This document shows, in pieces, positions 24,095 through 31,990 of a stretch of DNA of 32,165 nt (positions are counted from its first letter, which is position 1; each line of letters opens with the position of its first letter). The DNA comes from UBA1258 sp963643225 (GTDB lineage: Bacteria; Bacillota; Clostridia; Lachnospirales; Lachnospiraceae), in the NCBI GenBank assembly GCA_963643225.1, contig CAVIIX010000022.1, positions 1 through 32,165 on the forward strand. The letters run 5' to 3'. A program made the translations under genes and the position numbers. The notes below the pieces were generated by a model. It was not told where the DNA came from, made no database searches, and worked only from the letters and a program-made list of their open reading frames with translations.

Positions 24095-24895
24095 TTAATA
24101 TTGAGCCTCTATTGTGTGTCTTGGGCACTTTTCCATACATATTCCGCAGTTTTTGCAAAGCTCATAGTCGATGGTTGCATTGAAGCTTTCAACCTTAACG
24201 GCACCGTTAGGACAGTTTTTAACGCATAAGCTGCAGCCTATGCAGCCTGCCTTGCATTCTTTTGTGGTAACAGCACCCTTTTCTTTATTAGAACACGAAA
24301 CCGTATATTTTGCGTTATAAGGAATTAATGAAATTAAATGCTTGGGACAAACAGCAACACATTTCCCGCAGGCTTTGCATTTTTCTCTATCAACCCTGGC
24401 AACACCGTCAATTACATGGATAGCATCAAAGGGGCATACCTTTACGCAGGAGCCAAAACCTAAGCATCCGTCATTACACGATTTAGGACCACCGTTAGGC
24501 ACAAAGCTTAACATTCTGCAGTCTTTTACTCCGTAATATTCATAATCCATTGTAACCTCGTCACAATGAGCCTTGCATGCTACAAAAGCCACCTGTCTTT
24601 CTTGTGCTTTTGCTTCAGTTCCCATGATTTTGGCAATTTCTTTTGCTACAGGCTCTCCGCCTACAGGGCACTGATTAACAGGGGCGATACCTTCAGCAAT
24701 GGCCTTTGCAAGGCCGGCACAGCCCGGAAAGCCGCAGCCACCACAGTTATTCCCCGGAAGTGCATTTAATACTGCTTCTTCCTTTTCATTAACCTTAACC
24801 TTAAATAAAATGCCTGCAACGCCTAAGAAAAGTCCCACGAAAAGTCCTAAACAGATCATTAATAAAAGGGCAATTAAAATATTTTGTACGTCCAT
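24095..24895 (-). CDS. rnfB: Rnf complex ferredoxin subunit B
   Basis: RnfB is the entry point for electrons from reduced ferredoxin into the Rnf complex (ferredoxin:NAD+ oxidoreductase pumping Na+ or H+). The 266-residue protein has an N-terminal membrane anchor (about 5-30), then the Fe-S domain CGGCGFPGCAG with a further Cys in NQCPVGG. Four ferredoxin-type CxxCxxCxxxCP motifs follow: CLGFGSCVKVCP (a variant with a longer first gap), CKACGKCVAVCP, CIGCSLCVKNCP and CKNCGICMEKCP. That is more clusters than proteobacterial RnfB and is usual in Clostridia. GGAGGG precedes the ATG at 24895. It follows rnfA by 13 bp and is followed by the GH25 gene. Confidence 0.97.
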   Translation of the reverse strand: MDVQNILIALLLMICLGLFVGLFLGVAGILFKVKVNEKEEAVLNALPGNNCGGCGFPGCAGLAKAIAEGIAPVNQCPVGGEPVAKEIAKIMGTEAKAQERQVAFVACKAHCDEVTMDYEYYGVKDCRMLSFVPNGGPKSCNDGCLGFGSCVKVCPFDAIHVIDGVARVDREKCKACGKCVAVCPKHLISLIPYNAKYTVSCSNKEKGAVTTKECKAGCIGCSLCVKNCPNGAVKVESFNATIDYELCKNCGICMEKCPRHTIEAQY

Positions 24896-24908
24896 TTAAT
24901 TTTCCCTC

Positions 24909-25487
24909 CTATAAAAGTCCCGAAAAGCCACAAAAGGCAATTGCCATTAAGCCTGCTGAAACGAGCACTATGGGCATTCCTCTGAAAGCCTTTGGAATAT
25001 CGTTATACTGCATTTTTTCACGAATGCCTGCAAGAATGGTAATCGAAACAGTAAAGCCTACAGATGTGGCAAAACCGTTTATGGTGCCTTCAAGCAGTGA
25101 ATATTCTTTTGTAACGTTTGTTAATGCAATGCCTAAAACCGCACAATTAGTAGTAATTAAAGGAAGATATACACCAAGAGCCTGGTAAAGACCAGGTAAA
25201 AATTTCTTTAAAAACATTTCTACAAACTGAACAAGTGCTGCAATAACCAAAATAAATACGATTGTCTTTAAATAGGTTAAATCTAACGGTGTAAGGATAA
25301 ATTTATAAATAAGTCCGCACACAATACTTGAAAGGGTAATAACGAATATAACCGCCGTACCCATACCTACTGCAGTTTTTACCTTTTTGGAAACTCCAAG
25401 GAAGGGACACAAGCCTAAAAACTGACTTAACACGACGTTGTTAATAAGGGCTGAGCTTAATGCCAGCATAATCAGACTCTTAATCAT
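24909..25487 (-). CDS. rnfA: Rnf complex membrane subunit A
   Basis: A 192-residue integral membrane protein with six hydrophobic segments. RnfA pairs with RnfE as an inverted, homologous membrane pair that carries a cluster at the membrane centre and forms part of the ion path. Visible family blocks are NNVVLSQFLGLCPFLGVSKK (the Cys is a cluster ligand) near the N terminus and LITTNCAVLGIALTN in the middle, with the second conserved Cys. The ATG at 25487 overlaps the end of rnfE by 8 bp. Length and topology are normal. Confidence 0.97.
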   Translation of the reverse strand: MIKSLIMLALSSALINNVVLSQFLGLCPFLGVSKKVKTAVGMGTAVIFVITLSSIVCGLIYKFILTPLDLTYLKTIVFILVIAALVQFVEMFLKKFLPGLYQALGVYLPLITTNCAVLGIALTNVTKEYSLLEGTINGFATSVGFTVSITILAGIREKMQYNDIPKAFRGMPIVLVSAGLMAIAFCGFSGLL

Positions 25488-26661
25488 CGTTCTCCTCCTT
25501 TAGGGTTTCTTCGGCTTTTGAAAGCATGGCCTTTGCTTTATCAATTGAGGCCTTTTTACGTACAGGCTTACGCTTAGCACCGCCTTGTGCGTTTGATAAA
25601 GCCTTTTTATAATTTGTTAAATCTAAAGGTTCCAAAGCATCATCTTCATCATTTAAGACTAAGGACTTTTCTTCTTTGACCTGTTCAGGCTCTGCCTTGG
25701 CTTCTTCTTTAATTTCAGTTTTTTCTTTAATTTCAGTTTTTTCTTTAATTTCAGTTTTTTCTTTAGTCTCTGTTTTTTCTTCAATTACAGTTTCTTTTTC
25801 TGTATCTAAAGCAATAGGTTTTTCTTCTGAAGCTGAAGTCTTAAGTTTTATTTCCTTTTTAATTTCTTTCTTTATTTCTTTTTTTGTTTCTTCTTTTATT
25901 TCTTCTTTAATTTCTTCCTTGGTTTCAGAAGTGTCAGGAATAATTTCAGGCTCGCAGCTTACCTTACATTCCTTATTACATTCAAGGCAGTTGCCACCGC
26001 AGCCTGACTGAAGCTTTGACATGTCCTTACCCTTCTTTTCGCCGATTTGCTTAACCTTATTCTGAATGGCTGTAAGCATGGCAAGTACAAAGAATGCACC
26101 TGGAGCCATAACAAAAATTGAAACAGGCTCGTAGGATGAAGGCATTATTCTTACTGAAAAAAGTGTACCTGCACCTAATAATTCTCTAAAGGAACCAATA
26201 ATTGTAAGCGCGAGTGTAAAGCCCATACCCATGCCAATACCGTCAAAAAGTGAAGGCAGTGGCTTATGGGAATAAGCATAGGCTTCGGCTCTTCCTAAAA
26301 TAATACAGTTAACTACTATAAGAGGAATATATAATCCAAGGGAATCGTAAAGCGAAGGAATATATGCCTTTAATAAAAGTTCAACAATAGTAACAAAGGA
26401 AGCGATAATTACGATAAAAGCAGGGATTCTGATTTTATCCGGAATTATATTTCTTAAAAGTGAAATAAATAAATTACTTAAAGCTAAAACCACCAAAGTG
26501 GTCATACCCATACCTAAACCATTAACGGCGCATGTTGTGACAGCAAGTGTCGGGCACATGCCAAGTAAAAGTACAAAGGTAGGATTTTCCTTTAAAATAC
26601 CGTTTAAAAGTCTTTCTGAAAGCTCAGAGATTATTGACTCATTTTCATTTTCATGACTCAT
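25480..26661 (-). CDS. rnfE: Rnf complex membrane subunit E with long charged Cys-containing tail
   Basis: Residues 1-205 are a normal RnfE: six membrane segments with the family's LLLGMCPTLAVT and LIVVNCIILGRAEAYA blocks, each with a conserved Cys. Residues 206-393 are an extension of about 190 residues. It holds a Cys cluster (C221, C225, C228, C232, C236), then Glu/Lys-rich tetrads of the KEEI / KKEI type (248-273), a six-residue TEIKEK repeat (about 296-321), an acidic stretch (338-349), and a basic helical end. The tail is charged and should be cytoplasmic. The start is the ATG at 26661 with GGGAGG upstream; the GTG at 26670 lies inside that site. It overlaps rnfG by 11 bp and rnfA by 8 bp. 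Confidence 0.93.
   Translation of the reverse strand: MSHENENESIISELSERLLNGILKENPTFVLLLGMCPTLAVTTCAVNGLGMGMTTLVVLALSNLFISLLRNIIPDKIRIPAFIVIIASFVTIVELLLKAYIPSLYDSLGLYIPLIVVNCIILGRAEAYAYSHKPLPSLFDGIGMGMGFTLALTIIGSFRELLGAGTLFSVRIMPSSYEPVSIFVMAPGAFFVLAMLTAIQNKVKQIGEKKGKDMSKLQSGCGGNCLECNKECKVSCEPEIIPDTSETKEEIKEEIKEETKKEIKKEIKKEIKLKTSASEEKPIALDTEKETVIEEKTETKEKTEIKEKTEIKEKTEIKEEAKAEPEQVKEEKSLVLNDEDDALEPLDLTNYKKALSNAQGGAKRKPVRKKASIDKAKAMLSKAEETLKEENDD
25701..25790. repeat. 18-bp tandem repeat inside rnfE
   Basis: Five head-to-tail 18-bp units (25701-25718, 25719-25736, 25737-25754, 25755-25772, 25773-25790). The second and third are identical and the others diverged. On the minus strand they encode the six-residue repeat TEIKEK. 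Adjacent 25851-25920 has 12-bp periodicity (KKEI/KEEI). Such repeats can gain or lose units by slippage without breaking frame. Confidence 0.85.
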
Positions 26662-27349
26662 AGTCTGCACCTCCCTTTAAGCTTTCTCTAAAGAAATATA
26701 AGCCTGCATTTACGCCCTTGGTAATTGCATTGGATGTAATGGTGGCACTTGAAATGGCATCAACCAAAGTGTCATTATTAGCACCTGTTTTTGTTACTTC
26801 AAATTCAAGCTCATTTCTGTTTTCAAACTGAGGTAATAAAACGCTTTCTGCGTTCATACCAAGACCGACGGTCTCAGAAATGCTTGTTAAGGATAAAGCA
26901 TTAATTGTGCCATCAATTGAAACACCCATAAAGAAAACGATGTCTCCGCCATAGCCTTCATGAGTAGTCACTTCAATGACATATCCTAAAAGGTTTTTGT
27001 CTGTATCGAGGGCTTTAACACAGTCAGTGATTTCAACCCCTGAATATTTTTCGGAAAATTCTTCTGTAATAAGTTCATCATTTAAAACAGAATCCGAAAA
27101 AGAATCTGCAAGGTAGAAAACCGAGCGCAATGCTTCTTTTCTTGTGTTAGCTTCCATTTCCGCAATCGGAGCCTTTGTCACTTCATACACAATACCTAAA
27201 ATGCCTCCTGCTATAACAGCAATTGCAAGCATAATAAGAGTATTCTTAATAAGCTCGTTAATTTCAGCCGATTCAGCCTTTCTTGCCTTACGCTTTTCTA
27301 TCTTTTCTTTTTTTTCTATCATAGCCATTGATTTAAATTCATCACTCAT
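26651..27349 (-). CDS. rnfG: Rnf complex flavoprotein subunit G
   Basis: RnfG is a membrane-anchored subunit with covalent FMN that passes electrons across the outer side of the Rnf complex. The 232-residue protein has a highly charged cytoplasmic N terminus (about 1-35, rich in Lys and Glu), one membrane anchor (about 38-60) and an external FMN-binding domain. The attachment site is VDAISSATITSNAI, where the Thr of SSAT carries FMN phosphate; the usual motif is SGAT, so the Gly is Ser here. The start is the ATG at 27349 with AAGGAGG upstream; a TTG at 27370 would include that site and was rejected. It overlaps rnfD by 8 bp. Confidence 0.94.
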   Translation of the reverse strand: MSDEFKSMAMIEKKEKIEKRKARKAESAEINELIKNTLIMLAIAVIAGGILGIVYEVTKAPIAEMEANTRKEALRSVFYLADSFSDSVLNDELITEEFSEKYSGVEITDCVKALDTDKNLLGYVIEVTTHEGYGGDIVFFMGVSIDGTINALSLTSISETVGLGMNAESVLLPQFENRNELEFEVTKTGANNDTLVDAISSATITSNAITKGVNAGLYFFRESLKGGADYES

Positions 27350-28277
27350 TACGAACACCTCCTTTTCCAAAGAAGCGGGGCTTCGTAAATTTATCGATTA
27401 AAGGAACCAAAATGTTACCGATAATGATTGCATAGGAAACTCCTTCTGCAGAGGGACTAAACACTCTGAATACTGCTGTTAAAACTCCCAGCAAAATGCC
27501 GTATATAAGCTGACCGCTTTTTGTAATGGGACGTGTGGCATAATCTGTTGCCATAAAGAAGGCACCAAGCATTAAGCCACCGCCTGCAAGGTGAGCTGCA
27601 ATAAAGGTTGAATCAAAGCCGTGACCGCCAAATAAAACAAGACAGATTACAAAGGTCACTAAATATGTGCCGGGAATGATAATGTCGATTACATTAAACA
27701 AAATCAAAATGCAGGCACCAATTAAAATGCATATTACACTTACTTCACCGATGGTCCCTGGAATATTTCCTTTCGCCATTGCCACGATATCCACAGCCTC
27801 ACCGTTTTTAAGAAGGCTTAAGGGGGTAGCCGAAGATACTCCGTCAACAGTAAAATTTGTCATGATGGAGGAAAATGAAATAAGCAAAAAGCATCTTGCG
27901 CCAAGGGCAGGATTCATAAAATTCTGGCCAAGACCGCCAAATAACATCTTTACAACAACAATTGCAAAGAAGGCACCTACAACGCCAATCCACCAGGGAG
28001 CGGATACAGGTAAATTAAGAGCTAAAAGAAGCCCTGTAACAATAGCCGAAAAATCTCCCAGAGTGTTTTTACGTCTTGTAATTAGATTGAATAAAAATTC
28101 AAAAAAGCAGGCGCAAAAAACCGTAACGGCAATTAATAAAAGTGCCTTTAATCCGAATTTGTATATGCCAAATCCAGTTGCGGGAAGTAAAGCAACTATA
28201 ACGCAAAACATAATGCTTGAAGTAGTTACTTTAGATCTGATATGAGGATTTGAAGATACATTTAATAGTTTATCCAT
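27342..28277 (-). CDS. rnfD: Rnf complex membrane flavoprotein subunit D
   Basis: A 311-residue membrane subunit with about nine to ten hydrophobic segments that holds covalent FMN. The attachment motif is in DGVSSATPLSLLKNG, where the Thr of SATPL is the flavinylated residue. Other family features are NPALGARCFLLISF, the GGLGQNFMNPA stretch, and FMATDYATRPIT. The start is the ATG at 28277 with AGGAGG upstream; the TTG at 28307 precedes that site. It lies 10 bp after rnfC and overlaps rnfG. Confidence 0.96.
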   Translation of the reverse strand: MDKLLNVSSNPHIRSKVTTSSIMFCVIVALLPATGFGIYKFGLKALLLIAVTVFCACFFEFLFNLITRRKNTLGDFSAIVTGLLLALNLPVSAPWWIGVVGAFFAIVVVKMLFGGLGQNFMNPALGARCFLLISFSSIMTNFTVDGVSSATPLSLLKNGEAVDIVAMAKGNIPGTIGEVSVICILIGACILILFNVIDIIIPGTYLVTFVICLVLFGGHGFDSTFIAAHLAGGGLMLGAFFMATDYATRPITKSGQLIYGILLGVLTAVFRVFSPSAEGVSYAIIIGNILVPLIDKFTKPRFFGKGGVRNE

Positions 28278-28287
28278 TTTAATCCTC

Positions 28288-29604
28288 CTACTTCTTTTTC
28301 TTTGCAAGCATCATCTTGCGCATGGATTTGATATTCTGACATAAAGGTCTTTTGGCAGGACAGATAAAACTGCAGCTGCCGCATTCAACGCATTCAATGC
28401 CGTGTTCTGCAAGGAAGGCATCTTCATTAAAGTTAGCCGCATAATCTGATAAAAGTTTTGGCACTATACGGCTGGGACATACTTCAACGCACTTACCGCA
28501 GTTAATACAGGCGGAAGGCTCCATTCTTGAAATATCGTCATTGGATAAGCACAAAAGAGCGCTGGCGGTTTTTGTAACAGGTACGTTTAAATCAAATATG
28601 CAAAAACCCATCATCGGGCCGCCTGAAATAATCTTAACGGGCTCCTTTTTAAAGCCGCCTGCCTCCTTTAGTAAATCCGCATAGGAGGTACCGATAAGCA
28701 CTCTGAAATTACGTGGATTTTTAATGCAGTTACCTGTAACGGTGACAATACGGTGTAATAAAGGAAGTCCTTCAAAAACCGCTCTTCTTACGCTTATAAC
28801 CGTATCAACGTTATTAACGATACAGCCCACATCTGCAGGTAAAAGCTTGGAATTAATTTCTCTTCCCGTAACCGCATATATTAAATGCCTCTCAGAGCCC
28901 TGAGGATATTTTGTACGTAAAGCCTTTACTGTTATACGGGGTTCTTCCTTTGTTAAAGCACGGAATACCTTGATACAATCGGGCTTATTATCTTCAATAG
29001 CGATAATGCCAAGAGAATAAGGGAAAAGTTTTAAATAAACCTTTAAGCCTTCAATAAGCTTTTCAGGCTCTTCTATCATCTTTCTGTAGTCACTGGTGAG
29101 GTAGGGTTCACATTCGGCACCGTTTACAATAACGTAGTCGATTTTACCAGGCTCCTTAACACTTAATTTTACATGGGTAGGAAAGCCCGCTCCGCCCATA
29201 CCTACAATACCGGCATCACTGACTCTTTGTATAATTTCTTCACTTGTCATTTCCTCCAGGGGCTTAACAGGGAAAGCTTCAGCCTTCTCGTAAAGACCGT
29301 CATTTTCAATGACGATAGATAAAGCATTATTACCGGTTACCACACGTCTTTCTTCAATTGCTTTAACCGTACCAGAAACAGATGAATAAACAGGGGAGGA
29401 AACAAAGCCCTGTGCAGTTGCAATCATCTGTCCCTGAAGGACACGGTCGCCCTTTTCAACGATAGGGACTGCGGGAGCACCGATATGCTGTGACAAGGGA
29501 TAAACCAGGTCACTTTTTGGATAAACCGATTTGATCGGAATATCCTTAGACATATCTTTGCCGTCGTACGGATGTATTCCTCCGTTAAACGTCAATTTTG
29601 CCAT
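28288..29604 (-). CDS. rnfC: Rnf complex NADH-binding subunit C
   Basis: RnfC is the soluble subunit where NAD+ is reduced. The 438-residue protein has an N-terminal barrel-sandwich (biotinyl-like) region (about 1-110), the nucleotide/FMN block GIVGMGGAGFPTHVKL with NGAECEPYLTSDYRKM, and a SLBB-type domain. Two 4Fe-4S motifs follow: CINCGKCVEVCP and CVECGSCSFICPAKRPL. It ends soon after in a short basic tail, without the long repetitive extension known from enterobacterial RnfC. The start is the ATG at 29604; an in-frame TTG at 29616 is less likely. First gene of the rnfCDGEAB unit, with a near-consensus promoter at 29663-29691. Confidence 0.97.
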   Translation of the reverse strand: MAKLTFNGGIHPYDGKDMSKDIPIKSVYPKSDLVYPLSQHIGAPAVPIVEKGDRVLQGQMIATAQGFVSSPVYSSVSGTVKAIEERRVVTGNNALSIVIENDGLYEKAEAFPVKPLEEMTSEEIIQRVSDAGIVGMGGAGFPTHVKLSVKEPGKIDYVIVNGAECEPYLTSDYRKMIEEPEKLIEGLKVYLKLFPYSLGIIAIEDNKPDCIKVFRALTKEEPRITVKALRTKYPQGSERHLIYAVTGREINSKLLPADVGCIVNNVDTVISVRRAVFEGLPLLHRIVTVTGNCIKNPRNFRVLIGTSYADLLKEAGGFKKEPVKIISGGPMMGFCIFDLNVPVTKTASALLCLSNDDISRMEPSACINCGKCVEVCPSRIVPKLLSDYAANFNEDAFLAEHGIECVECGSCSFICPAKRPLCQNIKSMRKMMLAKKKK

Positions 29605-29662
29605 AAGCTGTACCAACCTTCTAAAAAAATTTATAATTTAAATAACTCCTCATACATAATTT

Positions 29663-29691
29663 AATATACGCTATTTTCCATATACTGTCAA
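29663..29691 (-). promoter_or_regulatory. Strong promoter of the rnf operon
   Basis: On the minus strand a perfect TTGACA (29686-29691) and TATATT (29663-29668) are spaced by 17 bp. Transcription would start near 29656, giving a leader of about 50 nt. Confidence 0.88.
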
Positions 29692-29704
29692 AAGAAACAG
29701 AATG

Positions 29705-29721
29705 GCAAATTCATAATTTGC
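29705..29721. promoter_or_regulatory. Inverted repeat between the divergent promoters
   Basis: GCAAAT-TCATA-ATTTGC, a 6-bp perfect inverted repeat, overlaps the -35 of the plus-strand promoter and lies 13 bp upstream of the rnf -35. It is placed like an operator that could control both genes, but no regulator is identified and a short AT-rich repeat can occur by chance. Confidence 0.3.
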
Positions 29722-29746
29722 ATAAGAAAAACTTAGATGTTAATAT
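29718..29746 (+). promoter_or_regulatory. Promoter of the RNase H-like gene
   Basis: TTGCAT (29718-29723) and TAATAT (29741-29746) are spaced by 17 bp on the plus strand, 45 bp before the ATG at 29791. It is back-to-back with the rnf promoter. Confidence 0.65.
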
Positions 29747-29790
29747 GGTGTTAAGTAAGCAAAACTAACATAACATGTGGGAGAAATCGC

Positions 29791-30885
29791 ATGCAGACAA
29801 TAGAAACCACTTTAGAAAACATAACACTGTCTTATCCTCTTGAAACAATTGCGCCTTTAGAAGAAATTTTGTTTATGGATATTGAGACAACAGGCTTTGC
29901 CGCAAAGACAAGCAAAATTTATTTAATCGGTTGTCTTTATTTTGATGGATTATGGCATGAAAAACAGTTTTTTGCAGAAGAATATTCAGATGAAAAAGAG
30001 GTAATCGAAGAATTCTTTTCTTTTGCCAAAAGTTATAAAACCTTAATTCATTTTAACGGTAATAATTTTGACTTACCATTTATTATGGCTAAGTGTAAGG
30101 AATTTAATTTATCCTGTAATTTTGATAACTTTAACGGCATCGATATTTACAGGCGCATATCCCCCTATAAAAATTTTTTAAAGCTTGAAAACTGCAAGCA
30201 AAAAACCCTCGAAGACTTTCTTGGAATCGAGCGTGAAGATAAATTTAACGGTGGCGACCTGATTGGAATTTACCATGACTACGTAGCCTCCAAGGATGAA
30301 GACACAAAGAAATTTTTACTTTTGCATAATTTTGAAGATGTGAAGGGAATGCTTGAAATACTTCCAATTCTTTCATACATTGATTTATTTACAAGTAAAT
30401 TAACCGTTACAAAGGTAAGTGCAAGCTATTATGAGGATGAATCAGGAGCAAAGCATTCAGAAATCATGATGGTGATGGATTTACCCGCAGAATTAAAGGT
30501 GCCCATCTCCTTTCTGTACGACAGATGCTATTTCAGCGGTGCCGGCAGCCAGGGTATGTTAAGAGTTCCTTTATATGAGGAAGAAATGAAATATTTTTAT
30601 GCTAATTACAAGGAATATTATTATCTTCCCGCCGAAGACATTGCCATGCACAAATCGGTATCAGCCTTTGTAGATAAGGAACACAGGGAACAGGCTAAGG
30701 CCAATAACTGTTACACTCGTGTTACTGCAAAATTTTTACCTGAATGGATAGATTTGGTAACTCCCTTTTATAAAAGGGATTATTCTTCAAAAGAAATGTT
30801 CTTTGAATTAACAGATGAACGTCGCACAAACAGAGAATTGTTTAATAAATACGCAAGTCACGTAATAAACCACATGGCAATATAA
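29791..30885 (+). CDS. Ribonuclease H-like 3'-5' exonuclease domain protein (YprB-like)
   Basis: A 364-residue protein whose first 190 residues form a DEDD-type exonuclease domain of the RNase_H_2/YprB group. Metal ligands are in LFMDIETTGF (Asp-x-Glu), FNGNNFDLPFI (Asp) and LLHNFEDVKGM (Asp). The C-terminal 170 residues have no motif I can name; they are rich in aromatic residues, with YYLPAEDIAMHKSV and a conserved-looking CYTRVTAKFLPEW. Members of this group are widespread in Firmicutes and their nucleic acid substrate is not established. The ATG has GGGAG 8 nt upstream and its own promoter. It is one of only two plus-strand genes in the window. Truncation was not seen. Confidence 0.87.
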   Translation: MQTIETTLENITLSYPLETIAPLEEILFMDIETTGFAAKTSKIYLIGCLYFDGLWHEKQFFAEEYSDEKEVIEEFFSFAKSYKTLIHFNGNNFDLPFIMAKCKEFNLSCNFDNFNGIDIYRRISPYKNFLKLENCKQKTLEDFLGIEREDKFNGGDLIGIYHDYVASKDEDTKKFLLLHNFEDVKGMLEILPILSYIDLFTSKLTVTKVSASYYEDESGAKHSEIMMVMDLPAELKVPISFLYDRCYFSGAGSQGMLRVPLYEEEMKYFYANYKEYYYLPAEDIAMHKSVSAFVDKEHREQAKANNCYTRVTAKFLPEWIDLVTPFYKRDYSSKEMFFELTDERRTNRELFNKYASHVINHMAI

Positions 30886-30925
30886 GCTTTAAAAAGAGCG
30901 TTTATTCAAACAAAGTATCAGGAAG

Positions 30926-31034
30926 CTAATCAAGGGTGATAACCTTGTCACTGTTATAAACGGCATTAAGATTTTCCTTATCCTGTTTATCAATAAAGCA
31001 TTTTCTCATATCGTTTTTCATTTGGTGTGTACAT
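30926..31034 (-). pseudogene. Possible decayed aldo/keto reductase start and a 31-codon ORF
   Basis: Behind a good ribosome site (AGGAG, 8 nt) an ATG at 31034 opens a 14-codon frame, MYTPNEKRYEKMLY, then a stop (30990). This resembles the N terminus of YghZ-type aldo/keto reductases, which usually continue into a R-x-C/L-G-x-SG segment; nothing like that follows in any frame. In the next frame an ATG at 31021 opens 31 codons ending at 30926, with hydrophilic MKNDMRKCFIDKQDKENLN at its start. The stretch is either the remnant of a deleted gene or a small protein gene. The match rests on 14 residues only. Confidence 0.35.
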
Positions 31035-31117
31035 TTTTATTCTCCTATCCAAGAAGCAACATGCTTATGCCTGTGCTTAGTTATATTAATAATAATTTCC
31101 GCAATAATTTATAGTAA

Positions 31118-31154
31118 AAAATGGAACTTCTTATCTGATATGAAGTTCCATTTT
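31118..31154 (-). terminator. Intrinsic terminator of cheR
   Basis: A perfect 13-bp stem (AAAATGGAACTTC and its complement) with an 11-nt loop is followed on the minus strand by a T run. It starts 5 bp past the cheR stop codon. Confidence 0.93.
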
Positions 31155-31158
31155 GAAT

Positions 31159-31935
31159 TTAAGGCTTGTCGTAATAAAAAGAATTCTTTCTGTTATAGCC
31201 GATTTCCTTGTAATTAATAATCTGCTCGGTACTGCCGATAAACAGAACGCCTTTGTTTACAAGACAGTCATTGTATTTTCTGAATACTTCGTCCTTGGCC
31301 TCTTCTGTAAAATAGATAAGTACATTTCTGCATACTATCATGTGAAGACCTGTAGGATAAGGATCCTTTAATAAATTATGCTGTTTAAATTCAACTCTTG
31401 ATTTAATCTCATCGGAAATCTTGTAGGAGCCACCGATTTCAGTAAAATATTTCTTTTTAAAATCAGCCGGTACGTTTTCAATACTCTTTGCATTGTAAAG
31501 ACCAAGCTTAGCCTTTTCAAGAATCTGCTTATCAATGTCCGTTGCATAAATCTTAATCTGATTAAGAGGAATATGACGGGATAAAGCCATTACCAGTGAA
31601 TAAGGCTCATCACCTGTAGAGCAGGCAGCGCTCCAGATTTTTAAATTCTTGCCGAATTTGGAAATAAGCTCGGGAATAATTTCCTTATCCATTAATTCCC
31701 ACTGATCGGGATTTCTGTAAAATTCAGAAACGTTAATGGTAAGATAGCTTACAAATTCTTCAAAAATCTTTTTATCGGATTTAAGAAGCGCTACATATTT
31801 ATCATAGCCTTCCACCTTATGCTTATCAATTAAGGTATCGATTCTTCTCTTCATTTGCTTTTCTTTATAAGAGTTTAAATCGATTGTCGTTAAATCAAGA
31901 ACCGCTTTTTTGAAGTATTCATAATCGTAGGTCAT
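31159..31935 (-). CDS. cheR: CheR-type chemotaxis receptor methyltransferase
   Basis: CheR methylates glutamates on chemoreceptors with S-adenosylmethionine, for adaptation. The 258-residue protein has the N-terminal all-helical CheR_N domain (about 1-70), with basic stretch KQMKRRID, then the methyltransferase fold. Family motifs: INVSEFYRNPDQWE, the SAM loop IWSAACSTGDEPYSL, ATDIDKQIL, and the catalytic-core VCRNVLIYF. The C terminus lacks a receptor-tethering pentapeptide or TPR domain. It is a single-gene unit: a terminator lies behind it, another hairpin terminator (31975-31990) 40 bp in front, and no other che gene is in the window. The ATG at 31935 has GAGG upstream. Confidence 0.95.
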   Translation of the reverse strand: MTYDYEYFKKAVLDLTTIDLNSYKEKQMKRRIDTLIDKHKVEGYDKYVALLKSDKKIFEEFVSYLTINVSEFYRNPDQWELMDKEIIPELISKFGKNLKIWSAACSTGDEPYSLVMALSRHIPLNQIKIYATDIDKQILEKAKLGLYNAKSIENVPADFKKKYFTEIGGSYKISDEIKSRVEFKQHNLLKDPYPTGLHMIVCRNVLIYFTEEAKDEVFRKYNDCLVNKGVLFIGSTEQIINYKEIGYNRKNSFYYDKP

Positions 31936-31974
31936 ATTTTGTCCTCGCTAAAAGATTTAATGTTTTGAAAAAAA

Positions 31975-31990
31975 GTTTCGTTTGCGAAAC
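31975..31990 (-). terminator. Small hairpin terminator upstream of cheR
   Basis: GTTTCG-CAAA-CGAAAC followed by seven Ts on the minus strand, directly between the hairpin repeat region and cheR. It would stop transcription entering cheR from upstream, so the cheR promoter must lie in the 40 bp between (not clearly visible). Confidence 0.65.

Noticed and set aside
25676..26011. Plus-strand open frame of 111 codons rich in Ser, Phe and Ile
   Set aside because: It is the complement of the repetitive Lys/Glu tail of rnfE; no ribosome site or promoter, and the repeat composition explains the open frame.
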